Origin: a virus
Reading direction: 5' to 3' (one strand)
Length of the DNA stretch: 43,101 nucleotides
Virus record (IMG/VR): IMGVR_UViG_3300047300_000580
Coordinates: 1 to 43,101 of that record
Of this stretch, positions 1-7,951 are shown piece by piece; within the stretch, counting starts at the first letter, position 1, and every line of letters begins with the position of its first letter. The notes below the pieces were generated by a model. That model ran no database searches. It was not told the DNA's origin and saw nothing but the letters and a program-made list of their open reading frames with translations. The position numbers and the translations under genes were made by a program.

Positions 1-127
1 AGGAATAAGGTTTAGAGCCGTATCTCTGGCTTTGTCAAACCGCCAAGGACGAACGCTAATGTTGTAAACAGTAGCACCACATTCCTTGGCAACTTCAACA
101 GTGTCGTCTGTAGATCCAGTATCAGCA
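1..127. repeat. Direct terminal overlap, left copy
   Basis: Bases 1-127 are identical to 42975-43101 at the other end. A 127-base exact overlap equals a common maximum assembly k-mer, so it is most simply the join of a circular assembly graph path. The genome would then be circular, or circularly permuted with terminal redundancy, at about 42,974 bp. The repeat lies inside a coding sequence that stays open across the join, which fits this reading better than a biological end repeat. Confidence 0.95.
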
Positions 128-219
128 ATAAGAATGAGGTCAGCTTCTTTGGCAGATTCACAGAACCGCTTTACAAACTGACTTTCATTTTTCGATATTG
201 CGTATACGGCTATTTTCAT
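1..219 (-). CDS. Glycosyltransferase family 2 / TPR protein, N-terminal part (continues at 42144-43101)
   Basis: This is the 5' part of a gene that crosses the contig ends. It starts with ATG at 219, overlapping by ATGA the stop of the small gene at 216-368. The first residues (MKIAVYAISKNE) and DTGSTDDT at residues 33-40 are typical of the nucleotide-sugar-binding end of GT-A fold, family 2 glycosyltransferases. The frame is open at base 1 and continues at 42974, giving 349 residues in all. The likely role is transfer of a sugar to a virion or host surface component. That role is family knowledge, and the substrate cannot be told. Confidence 0.85.
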   Translation of the reverse strand, partial: MKIAVYAISKNESQFVKRFCESAKEADLILIADTGSTDDTVEVAKECGATVYNISVRPWRFDKARDTALNLIP

Positions 220-368
220 TCTGCATCCGCAGGCTTCACTTGTTCTTCAAGTTGAGATTTGATCTTTTGGACCAAAGGAAAAGCCCCAGAACCAGTGGGA
301 AGCTGGTTAAGAACATTGATGATGTCTGCGACTTCAGCAGCGATGAGTTTGAGAGTTACTTCTTGCAT
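216..368 (-). CDS. Small hypothetical protein, 50 aa
   Basis: An ATG at 368 opens a 50-residue frame that ends in a TGA overlapping the glycosyltransferase ATG (ATGA at 216-219), which suggests translational coupling. The sequence is amphipathic and helical (MQEVTLKLIAAEVADIINVL near the start) with an acidic end. It lies 19 bases after the stop of the 105-aa gene. No family is recognised. It could be a small chaperone or tail accessory protein, and only its position supports that. Confidence 0.6.
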   Translation of the reverse strand: MQEVTLKLIAAEVADIINVLNQLPTGSGAFPLVQKIKSQLEEQVKPADAE

Positions 369-387
369 TTCTAGTCCTTTTACAAAG

Positions 388-705
388 TTATGCTGCCCAG
401 GGCAGCGGGGTGTTCTCCGGGGAAACCGGAGGGGTAATCATACTGTCGATCTGACCTTGCACACAAGCCTGTGCGCTGGCAATTTGCTCGGCAGGAATCC
501 AGCCAATAACGGTGGCTTCCGTCAGTTGGTCGTAGGGAATAAAATCCGGTCCTTGCTGACTGGTGAATTGCGTGTTGCCACCGATTTCGCCAGTGTATTG
601 ACCATCTACCCCGCTGACTGTCCAAAGCACGTTTACAACGTAATTGGGATCAGGCTGTTGCAATGTGTACATTGCGTTGATGGTGGTGGTAAAAGTTGTT
701 GCCAT
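388..705 (-). CDS. Conserved phage hypothetical protein, 105 aa
   Basis: A 105-residue protein starting MATTFTTTINAMYTL and containing NYVVNVLWTVSGVDGQYTG. This resembles a small family often found beside tail-fibre genes, with a short beta-rich N-terminal domain (DUF7936-like by memory). It lies between the large S74 fibre, ending at 708, and the small 50-aa gene. Its start is 2 bases after the fibre stop, so it belongs to the tail operon. The function is unknown; a fibre-associated or virion role is inferred from position. Confidence 0.65.
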   Translation of the reverse strand: MATTFTTTINAMYTLQQPDPNYVVNVLWTVSGVDGQYTGEIGGNTQFTSQQGPDFIPYDQLTEATVIGWIPAEQIASAQACVQGQIDSMITPPVSPENTPLPWAA

Positions 706-707
706 TT

Positions 708-3605
708 TTAATTTCCTTTCAAGGTTGCAAGTTCGGCTTTCACCGAGTCGAGTTCAGATTTGAGTTCTTGGATTGCGGCGACCAAATAAGGCACAAGGTT
801 TTGCTGTATTCCTTTTACTGGTTCTCCGTTCGTCAGCAGTCTGTACTCTTCGGAAATACAGTCTTGTTGCGTAATTTGGTTTGGTAATACTTTCTGATAG
901 TCTTGAGCAATAAATCCAACATCATGTTGACTGGTCAATATGTAATCAAATTCAACTGGCTCAAGTGCTGAGATAATTGCCAAACCATTTGTAACAGCAA
1001 CTATATTCTTTTTAATTCTTGCGTCTGAAGTAGTCGCCCAAGATGATGAGTTACTTCTTTGATACCAAGAATTTCCAGTGCTGGCCCCATTGACATAAGC
1101 AAACCAGTCTCCATTTCCTGCGCCATTAGCAAGTGCAATATAAGAACTTGCAGTTGTCAGGTCCAAACCTCCTTGGGATGCTCCTGTATAGCATCCAAGA
1201 ATTACATTACTTGCACCAGATGTTACGTTGTAACCCGAACTGTGTCCAATAAATACATTGCTTGCTCCAGTAGTGCTATACCCCGCCTGATAACCAACGG
1301 CTGTGTTGTTAGATGCGGTGGTGTTGGCTTGGAGGGCTTGCTGACCAACCGCTACGTTGTATGAGCCAGTTGTGTTTGACTGCATTACCCGTTCGCCAAC
1401 TGCCGTATTTACCCCGGTTGTATTGGATACCAAAGAGTTTCTACCGACAGCAGTTGAACCGTCTGAGGTATTCGCATACAAGGCGTTGTAACCAATAGCA
1501 GTTACGGATTCTCCAGTTGATTTCGTAAACCCCGCCAAGCCACCAACGTAGGTATTTTGAGTGCCAGTCGTATTGCTGTACCCTGCTTGATAACCAACAG
1601 CAGTGTTGTTAGATGCTGTGGTGTTGTTGTTTAAAGAATAAGTGCCAACTGAAGTATTTTGAGCGCCAGTTGTGTTGCGCGTCAGAGCCTCAACACCAAC
1701 GCCCACGTTGTTTGATGCGGTGGTGTTTGCGGCAAGCGCCGCTTGACCAAGACTTGTGTTGTAGCTGCCAGTGGTGTTGTTCACCATTGAGTTGAAACCC
1801 AATGCAGTGTTGAATCCACCAGTTGTGGTGAACTTCAATGCCTGTTGACCAATCGCAGTGTTTTGCGATGCCGTTGTTGCGCTGTACAAAGCAAACGAAC
1901 CAAACGCGGTAATGTCGGCGGTTGTGCTGGTATAACCAGCCTGATAGCCAACTGCGGTGTTATAGGAGGCGGTGGTGTTGGCTACCAACGCTTGATAGCC
2001 TAGCGCGGTGTTGTTTAACCCCGTGGTATTCGCAGCCAATGCACTAAGACCAATGGCATTATTACCCGCCCCGGTCGTGTTCGAGGTCAGCGCGTAACTA
2101 CCAATACCAATGTTCCCAGAGCCTGTCGCAGAGGCAGCAGAATTACCCGCATATGCCTGCAGTCCGATACCGATATTGTCACCGCCTGTAGTATTGTTGT
2201 ATCCTGCCTGATAACCAACAGCAATGTTGTTAGAAGCGGTGGTGTTGTAGTACAACGCCCCAACGCCAACTCCTATGTTGTAATTTCCAGTTGTGTTGTT
2301 ATACATTACCCCATAAAAAGAACCGGGTCGATCTCCACCAATCGCAGTGTTATAACTACCTGTGGTGTTGAGGGCCATTGCGTATTTTCCAGCCGCAAAG
2401 TTACCTGCTCCTGTTGTGTTTGAATACGCCGCCTGAAAACCGAACGCATCAACTTGACCTGTAGTATTGCTATACCCAGCCTGATACCCAACAGCAGTGT
2501 TGTTAGAGGCAGTGGTGTTGGATAGAAGCGCGCTGTAACCGACAGCGGTGTTGTTTGAACCTGTTGTGTTAAGACCAAGAGCGCCTTGCAATGAACCAGC
2601 AATTCCAGCGCCAATAGCGGTGTTAGCACTACCAGTGGTATTTTCAATCATTGCCAAATTGCCTATAGCAATATTGGTATTTCCTGTTGTATTTTTATTA
2701 AGAGCATAAGCCCCTAATGCTGTTATTCCTGTGCCAGTCGTATTTGCGTACCCAGCCTGATAGCCCACTGCCGTGTTGTAAGAGGCGGTGGTGTTGGCTT
2801 GGAGCGCAGAACCACCAATCGCTACGTTGTATGATCCTGTAGACGCAGCTCCACTGTTTGGTCCAGCGTTTACACCCAAAAATGTATTCCAAGTTCCTGA
2901 TGTTACATTGTACCCAGCAGATAGACCAACAGAAGTATTATAGTTTCCTGTATTACTGTATCCAGCTTGATAACCTAAAGCAGTAACGCCTGTGCCTGTG
3001 CTGTTCGTATACCCTGCTTGATAACCAACCGCAGTGTTGTTGTTTGCCACATTGGAAAGTAGTGCCGCAGTGCCCACAGCGGTGTTGTTAGATACACCAT
3101 CTGAGTTTTGCATGGCTTGGTAGCCAACAACCACATTGCTTGAGCCTGTGGTGTTTGCGTTAAGAGCGACACGACCAACTACAGTATTTGCAGTTCCCGT
3201 GGTGGTAGATGAAGCAGCACCTGAACCCACAACAGTTTGATTTGCGCCGCTTGTATTCGCCGCCAACGCACTCGCACCCACCGCAGTGTTGGTGGACACA
3301 GCACCTGCGCCACGGCCTACGGTGATGCCGTTGATTTGGACTTGAGCGCCATCCCAAGTAAACAATGATGAAGCACCAAAAACTCCACTATTGTTAAATT
3401 GAATTTGAGTATTAGAACCAGCTACAACGCCAGTACCACCTTTTCCAGCTAATGTCTGTACAGCGCCAGCATTATCTTTGTAGTACAACTTACCATCGGT
3501 AATGTTGATTGCCAGTTCACCAGAAACAAGGTTTCCAGCAGCAGGCGCAGCACTTGCCGTGGTCGAGTAGTAAAGCTGGATAGGGCTGTAGTTCGTTGCT
3601 GCCAT
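708..3605 (-). CDS. Tail fibre: YadA-head-like repeats with C-terminal peptidase S74 chaperone
   Basis: This 965-residue protein is built almost wholly of a degenerate repeat, N-T-A-V-G-x-x-A-hydrophobic-x-x-N-T-T-G/A-S. Repeats run from about residue 100 to 800, often as doublets ending in NNTAVGYQAGY. The pattern matches the left-handed beta-roll head repeats of trimeric autotransporter adhesins (YadA/Hep_Hag). The N-terminus (about 1-70) probably docks to the tail. The last ~108 residues form an intramolecular chaperone: TSDARIKKNI with the probable self-cleavage Ser860-Asp861, then EPVEFDY, HDVGFIAQDY and a terminal coiled coil (about 943-965). By knowledge of the S74 family it folds as a trimer and releases the chaperone. 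It is most likely a receptor-binding fibre. Confidence 0.88.
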   Translation of the reverse strand: MAATNYSPIQLYYSTTASAAPAAGNLVSGELAINITDGKLYYKDNAGAVQTLAGKGGTGVVAGSNTQIQFNNSGVFGASSLFTWDGAQVQINGITVGRGAGAVSTNTAVGASALAANTSGANQTVVGSGAASSTTTGTANTVVGRVALNANTTGSSNVVVGYQAMQNSDGVSNNTAVGTAALLSNVANNNTAVGYQAGYTNSTGTGVTALGYQAGYSNTGNYNTSVGLSAGYNVTSGTWNTFLGVNAGPNSGAASTGSYNVAIGGSALQANTTASYNTAVGYQAGYANTTGTGITALGAYALNKNTTGNTNIAIGNLAMIENTTGSANTAIGAGIAGSLQGALGLNTTGSNNTAVGYSALLSNTTASNNTAVGYQAGYSNTTGQVDAFGFQAAYSNTTGAGNFAAGKYAMALNTTGSYNTAIGGDRPGSFYGVMYNNTTGNYNIGVGVGALYYNTTASNNIAVGYQAGYNNTTGGDNIGIGLQAYAGNSAASATGSGNIGIGSYALTSNTTGAGNNAIGLSALAANTTGLNNTALGYQALVANTTASYNTAVGYQAGYTSTTADITAFGSFALYSATTASQNTAIGQQALKFTTTGGFNTALGFNSMVNNTTGSYNTSLGQAALAANTTASNNVGVGVEALTRNTTGAQNTSVGTYSLNNNTTASNNTAVGYQAGYSNTTGTQNTYVGGLAGFTKSTGESVTAIGYNALYANTSDGSTAVGRNSLVSNTTGVNTAVGERVMQSNTTGSYNVAVGQQALQANTTASNNTAVGYQAGYSTTGASNVFIGHSSGYNVTSGASNVILGCYTGASQGGLDLTTASSYIALANGAGNGDWFAYVNGASTGNSWYQRSNSSSWATTSDARIKKNIVAVTNGLAIISALEPVEFDYILTSQHDVGFIAQDYQKVLPNQITQQDCISEEYRLLTNGEPVKGIQQNLVPYLVAAIQELKSELDSVKAELATLKGN

Positions 3606-3614
3606 TTTGTTTCC

Positions 3615-4103
3615 TTAAAAAGTACCGCCGCTGATACCACCAGCAACAGTTACATAAATGTTACCTGTTTGTTGTATCCAAGTTCCAGATTCTTTTAACC
3701 ACATTGTCTGTGGAGTTGTGTTTGTTTGGAAATACAACTGGTTATCTGTTCCATCCCCAGGTCCTGGAGCTACTGCACCAATCAGAATAGGTAAACCTGC
3801 ACCGCTTGAGTATGCAAACTGTCCTGGTATTGACCAAGTCAGGGTTGTTGGGGTTTTTGAGTTAACAAGCGCGATAGATACCCAAACAAGGTTTGTTGGG
3901 CTAGTCGGCGGGTTAGATGACCAGCCTGTGGGCGCAACTCCAGTGTTTGTTGTAAAACTCCACGATCCACCTGTTGGCGTAGCTGGTTGTGATCCAGCCA
4001 CTTGGAATACGTACCATTCAAAATACGACCCTCCGTAAGATGGATTGTTTCCATACAAACCAGCAGTTTCAGCTACACCACCATAAAAACCAGAGGTTGT
4101 CAT
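3615..4103 (-). CDS. Short tail-fibre protein, paralogue of the 5'-end of the collagen-like fibre
   Basis: The start is taken at ATG 4103, where the upstream stop and this start share a base (TGATG). A longer frame to 4139 would overlap the upstream gene. Residues about 10-95 closely parallel residues 20-110 of the neighbouring collagen-like fibre: [19 protein letters not shown], APxGWSS and the pattern V-W-x-S-I-A-x-V-N-S. Both proteins also end in ISGGTF. This looks like tandem duplication with loss of the collagen repeats. A tail-fibre or fibre-connector role is inferred. Confidence 0.75.
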   Translation of the reverse strand: MTTSGFYGGVAETAGLYGNNPSYGGSYFEWYVFQVAGSQPATPTGGSWSFTTNTGVAPTGWSSNPPTSPTNLVWVSIALVNSKTPTTLTWSIPGQFAYSSGAGLPILIGAVAPGPGDGTDNQLYFQTNTTPQTMWLKESGTWIQQTGNIYVTVAGGISGGTF

Positions 4104-5887
4104 CAGAAAGTACCTCCAGAGATTATTTGGTTTTTCCACAAACTGTTTGTGGCGTCATAAATCAATGCTTGACCACCAGAAGGAGAGCTAATTAAAACAT
4201 TATGAAGTTCATCAAGTTCCCACCCGTTGTAAATGTGAATTTGTATTTCACCATTGATAGCGTGAGCGCGAGTTACAACACCTAAGTAAACTAAGTGATT
4301 AGGGGCTACAGGCTTGTTTGCCAAACCATATACAACCCCGCCAGCAGTTGTGGGAGATAACCAAACAGGATCCCCTTCTGTTGCAGAAGAAGTATCTAAA
4401 CCTGCAATCAAACCTTCTGTAATGACAAGACCTTGAGATCCTGTTGTCAATGTGGAGTCAAGAAAGCCAATCGTTGTTGCAGAAGTAGATTCAGCGTTAG
4501 CTTGAGCCAATGCAACCAAAGCATTTGACCCAGTAGCGCCAGAAATGTAAACAACAGATCCTTTGTTAAGCGTAGAGCCTGTAGCATTTTTTACAGGTAA
4601 TTTAACTTGAGTGGCGTAGTTGTCAATCCATTCAGTGTTGTAGTTTGTTGCGTCAATCTTTGACAAAATTTGACCAGCAGTACCGCCAGCAGCAACACCC
4701 GCGCCCGTAGGACCCGTAGGTCCAATCGCCCCGGTAGGTCCAGTAGGTCCTGCAACCGTAGAATCTGCGCCTGTTGGTCCAGTAGGACCCGTTGGACCCG
4801 TAGGACCTGCCACTGTTGATGCAGCACCTGTTGGTCCAGTCGGTCCAGCCACCGTAGAAGCAGCACCCGTGGGTCCGGTAGGTCCGGTCGGTCCAGTAAC
4901 ACCTTGAATACCCGACAAGTTAACAGACCAAGAAGAATAAGTTCCTGATCCAATAGCTGTGTAAACACTGGCAATCATCACGCCAGAAACTGCATCGTAT
5001 GTGGAAATAGTCCCATACATGTAGTTTGATGCGTTGTTGTAAATGACTACGTTTTCACCAGCCGTATAAGCTAAACCCGTGTCAATCGTCAGCGTTTTTG
5101 TAGCTGCGCTAATAGACAATGTCGTTGTACTGGTTGATTTGTATCTGTCACCAGAAACACCTGTTGGACCAGTGGGTCCTGTGGGTCCTGCAACAGTAGA
5201 AGCAGCTCCGGTAGGACCTGTGGGTCCAGCAATGGTAGATGCCGCACCAGTCGGTCCTGTAGGCCCTGTAGAACCTGTTGGACCAGCAACAGTAGACGCT
5301 GCGCCTGTAGGACCTGTCGGACCTTGAATGCCCGTTGGACCTGTAGGTCCTGCTACTGTGGAGGCAGCGCCTGTCGGACCCGTAGGACCCTGAATTCCAG
5401 TCGTGCCTGTTGGACCTGTTGGACCCGCTACTGTAGAAGCTGCGCCAGTGGGTCCAGTAGGACCTTGTACGCCAGTAGGACCAGTAATAGAGTTGCCTTG
5501 TGCGCCCGTAGGACCTGTGGGTCCAGTAGGTCCTTGAATTCCTGTAGGACCAGTCGGACCAGCACGGTAAATAGGACCAGGAACAGACCAAGCTAATGGA
5601 GCAGGATCGCGGGAGTTAACAACCGCAATCGACATCCAAACATATTGACTAGGATTGTTGGGAGGAACACTTGACCAACCAGAAGGAGCCGTTCCGCTGT
5701 TTGTCGCAAAATTCCAAGATCCACCAGTAGGCGTTGCAGGCTGAGTAGCAGATTCAATAAAAATCAACCACTCAAAATACGTACCGCCAACAGTAGCTGG
5801 ATTACCGTATAAACCTACAGTCTCTGCGCCTGGAGTAACAATCGCTACTCCACTTGGGGAACTTCCGTAGAGGCCACCTGTTGCCAT
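4103..5887 (-). CDS. Collagen-like tail fibre protein
   Basis: A 594-residue protein with a beta-rich N-terminal domain (about 1-108), then Gly-Pro-Thr collagen repeats (GPTGPTG with [10 protein letters not shown] interruptions). The repeats are split by a globular insert of roughly 80 residues (begins [13 protein letters not shown]). The C-terminal domain contains [17 protein letters not shown] and ends in ISGGTF. Collagen-like G-X-Y repeats form trimeric rods in phage fibres. The N-terminal domain is repeated in the next gene. It follows the adaptor gene and precedes the S74 fibre, so the fibre genes form a cluster. Confidence 0.85.
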   Translation of the reverse strand: MATGGLYGSSPSGVAIVTPGAETVGLYGNPATVGGTYFEWLIFIESATQPATPTGGSWNFATNSGTAPSGWSSVPPNNPSQYVWMSIAVVNSRDPAPLAWSVPGPIYRAGPTGPTGIQGPTGPTGPTGAQGNSITGPTGVQGPTGPTGAASTVAGPTGPTGTTGIQGPTGPTGAASTVAGPTGPTGIQGPTGPTGAASTVAGPTGSTGPTGPTGAASTIAGPTGPTGAASTVAGPTGPTGPTGVSGDRYKSTSTTTLSISAATKTLTIDTGLAYTAGENVVIYNNASNYMYGTISTYDAVSGVMIASVYTAIGSGTYSSWSVNLSGIQGVTGPTGPTGPTGAASTVAGPTGPTGAASTVAGPTGPTGPTGPTGADSTVAGPTGPTGAIGPTGPTGAGVAAGGTAGQILSKIDATNYNTEWIDNYATQVKLPVKNATGSTLNKGSVVYISGATGSNALVALAQANAESTSATTIGFLDSTLTTGSQGLVITEGLIAGLDTSSATEGDPVWLSPTTAGGVVYGLANKPVAPNHLVYLGVVTRAHAINGEIQIHIYNGWELDELHNVLISSPSGGQALIYDATNSLWKNQIISGGTF

Positions 5888-5895
5888 GTATTACC

Positions 5896-6882
5896 TCACC
5901 GGAAAGAGTAACGATAGTCGCGGGGCTGGAACTCGCTTGTAAGGTGTTGGTCACCACCCTTCCACTTGCCACGATAGTTCTGGTCTTCAATCAAACCATA
6001 CGCATCATCAAACATTCCTTGCCACTTGGCGGCTTCTTTGTCGTTCTTGTTCTTTTCATAGTAAGAAGCAAGAGTTCCGTAGAAGTAGCCTTCAGGGAAA
6101 GAAGAAAGGGCAGAGTTGTTTTGAACCAACGGAACTAATGGGTCACCAGTAGGGCTAAACAAGAAAGGAAACGTGCGGATGTAATACGCTTTAATGTTGA
6201 CGTTTTCACCCGGATTTGGCGTAAAGACGTAGTTGGGGCCAACCTCGGAGAAAGAAGCCCGGATAACCCGTGGTACACCAAATGGACGCACGTAAAGCTG
6301 GTCAATCATCCGGCGACGAATAATCTCTCGGTCGCCAACACGGTCATAAATAATCCAAGGACCCATAGACGCCGCTGGAGTCCCGGGTTGAACCTGCGAG
6401 TTAGGAGTTTCTTGGAAAAACAAAATAGGCATGTTCATATCCGCAGGGATAGGAGCCATACCTTGTGCATTGGTCACTAAGAACGTAGGATCATCGCCAT
6501 ACGGGTTTGTACGTAGTGCTGGCAACTCAATCATACGCATCTTGAGTTCAGCAAACTGAATAGATGCTTGAATCTCAACAGAAGACTGCGTGGGAATCTT
6601 CAAAATAGCCGTAGGCAAGGTATATGAAGACCAAACCGTATCAGGATCGTCAACAGTAATCGTTGTACTGGTAACGCCAATAACCACCGTAAAAGTTCCA
6701 ATGGTTGACGGACCAATAAAGTCGCCAATCTGGACTTGAGAACGAGGATCTGCGGAAACAGTGATGACGCCAGTAGAACTGTTAAAAGCTGTGGCGTTGA
6801 TACCAATAGTGGCTGGAATAGCTCCTACCCATTGTGCTACACGGCTAACAAGGACGTTAGCAGATTGGATAAATAGAGCCAT
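5896..6882 (-). CDS. Probable head-tail adaptor / tail accessory protein
   Basis: This 328-residue protein has a beta-rich N-terminal half and a C-terminal helical segment, FPEGYFYGTLASYYE followed by DKEAAKWQGMFDDAY. That is the 'leucine/tyrosine-rich helix then Asp-x-x-x-A-x-x-W' pattern seen in podovirus adaptor proteins that bind below the portal. Its place after the capsid and before the fibres fits. An alternative is another minor structural protein. No catalytic motif is seen. Confidence 0.6.
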   Translation of the reverse strand: MALFIQSANVLVSRVAQWVGAIPATIGINATAFNSSTGVITVSADPRSQVQIGDFIGPSTIGTFTVVIGVTSTTITVDDPDTVWSSYTLPTAILKIPTQSSVEIQASIQFAELKMRMIELPALRTNPYGDDPTFLVTNAQGMAPIPADMNMPILFFQETPNSQVQPGTPAASMGPWIIYDRVGDREIIRRRMIDQLYVRPFGVPRVIRASFSEVGPNYVFTPNPGENVNIKAYYIRTFPFLFSPTGDPLVPLVQNNSALSSFPEGYFYGTLASYYEKNKNDKEAAKWQGMFDDAYGLIEDQNYRGKWKGGDQHLTSEFQPRDYRYSFR

Positions 6883-6891
6883 GTTTCATCC

Positions 6892-7398
6892 TCACTTCGT
6901 GGGTATTGCTGGATTATAAGGAATTGGAATTTTTCCGCTAGGGTGGCAAACAAAATCTGAATAGTATTCGTTCACAATAGCGTAAAAAAGAATCTTGTCT
7001 TCTTTGACTTGTTTAATCAGTTCCCAAGGGCGATTATTAAACCAACGTGAACTAATCTCATGTGCAAAACACTTGGGAAGGTCCATCATGTGGGCAGTTC
7101 CAGCAAAGAATGGATTATCAGTACCATGTTCTTTGTAAAACTCTCTCAAATGTTTACAACGCTCTCGCACTTCTTCAACGTTCTTTTGTTCATATTGAAC
7201 GTATCTAGCGCCATCTACAGCACCAATTTTATAGTTGATGTTGGGTGTATTGAATGTTTGCGACCAAGTGCCTGATTTGACCTCTTGAAACAACTTATCG
7301 TTGTGCCGGAACACTCCGTCAATGCCAGCCTCAAGGATACCTTTTGTATAGTAATCCTCGTTGATACGGGCTTCTTCGTTGTTCAGGTTAAGTTCCAT
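6892..7398 (-). CDS. Hypothetical phage protein, 168 aa
   Basis: A 168-residue, mainly helical charged protein (MELNLNNEEARINEDYYT at the start, ending in IPYNPAIPTK). It has no motif that I recognise. It overlaps the end of the HNH gene by 16 bases and is followed 9 bases later by the adaptor gene. Its position within the head-tail region suggests a virion or assembly role, but nothing in the sequence proves it. Confidence 0.65.
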   Translation of the reverse strand: MELNLNNEEARINEDYYTKGILEAGIDGVFRHNDKLFQEVKSGTWSQTFNTPNINYKIGAVDGARYVQYEQKNVEEVRERCKHLREFYKEHGTDNPFFAGTAHMMDLPKCFAHEISSRWFNNRPWELIKQVKEDKILFYAIVNEYYSDFVCHPSGKIPIPYNPAIPTK

Positions 7399-7892
7399 TT
7401 TCTTGCCTTTGTTCTGTTTTCTTTTCTAGTAATAACTTGAAGATTGAACTGGTTGTGAAGTCCACAAACGTTTGTTCCTGCCAAAGGAACAATGTGGTCT
7501 ACTTCGTACTTTACACCAGGATTAGCAGCTTCAAGCTCCTTTGCTTTCAAATAAAAAGCACGAACACCCTCTTGACCCCATTTAGTTGTTGCCTGCAATT
7601 TAGATGCTCTTCTAGCATGCCATTTTTCTAAATAGTAAACTTTGTTTTTTTGATAGTGCTTTTTTCCATATTCTCTAACTTTTTCACGTTGTTCATTAGA
7701 TTCATGGAATGCTTTTACTTTTTCAGGATTTGCTTTAACCCATGCGTTAGTGTGTTTTCTCTGACACTCCGAACAATTACCTGTTGCCGTCCAGCGCTTA
7801 GCAATATGTCCTTGTTTACAAAACAGACCCGTAAAGTAGGCTTTTGAACCTTCTTGACGAGCCTGTTCTCTTGTTTTTGGCAAGTTCAGCAT
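7383..7892 (-). CDS. Free-standing HNH endonuclease
   Basis: A 169-residue protein with an N-terminal Cys-rich zinc part (CKQGHIAKRW, CSECQRKH) and a C-terminal HNH core, YEVDHIVPLAGTNVCGLHNQFNLQVI. Asp-His and the later His/Asn provide the metal site. The start at 7892 is chosen because GGAGG lies just upstream of it; an ATG at 7904 would fall inside a hairpin. Sitting between the capsid and adaptor genes, it looks like a homing-type HNH that has invaded the structural operon. Such enzymes cut a cognate site in related phages to spread their own gene. Confidence 0.85.
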   Translation of the reverse strand: MLNLPKTREQARQEGSKAYFTGLFCKQGHIAKRWTATGNCSECQRKHTNAWVKANPEKVKAFHESNEQREKVREYGKKHYQKNKVYYLEKWHARRASKLQATTKWGQEGVRAFYLKAKELEAANPGVKYEVDHIVPLAGTNVCGLHNQFNLQVITRKENRTKARKWNLT

Positions 7893-7903
7893 GTTGACCT
7901 CCA

Positions 7904-7934
7904 TTGGTTAAGGGCATTTTATACCCCTAACCAA
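7904..7934 (-). promoter_or_regulatory. Strong hairpin between capsid and HNH genes
   Basis: Arms 7904-7914 and 7924-7934 pair over 11 positions with one mismatch (TTGGTTA-GGG with CCC-TAACCAA) around a 9-base loop. It lies after the capsid stop (7952) and immediately before the HNH ribosome binding site. No T-run follows on the minus strand, so it looks more like an RNA-processing or stability element, or an attenuator that keeps HNH expression low, than a classic terminator. Confidence 0.6.
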
Positions 7935-7951
7935 CTTTAGTCAAATACTGA

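Noticed and set aside
259-711. 150-codon plus-strand frame opposite the tail genes
   Set aside because: Shadow of well-supported minus-strand genes, with no ribosome binding site and poor composition.
1220-3320. CRISPR-like or satellite repeat array
   Set aside because: The repeats are degenerate, in frame and explained by the beta-roll repeats of the fibre protein.
4690-5570. Regular short DNA repeats
   Set aside because: They encode Gly-Pro-Thr collagen repeats; no separate DNA function is needed.
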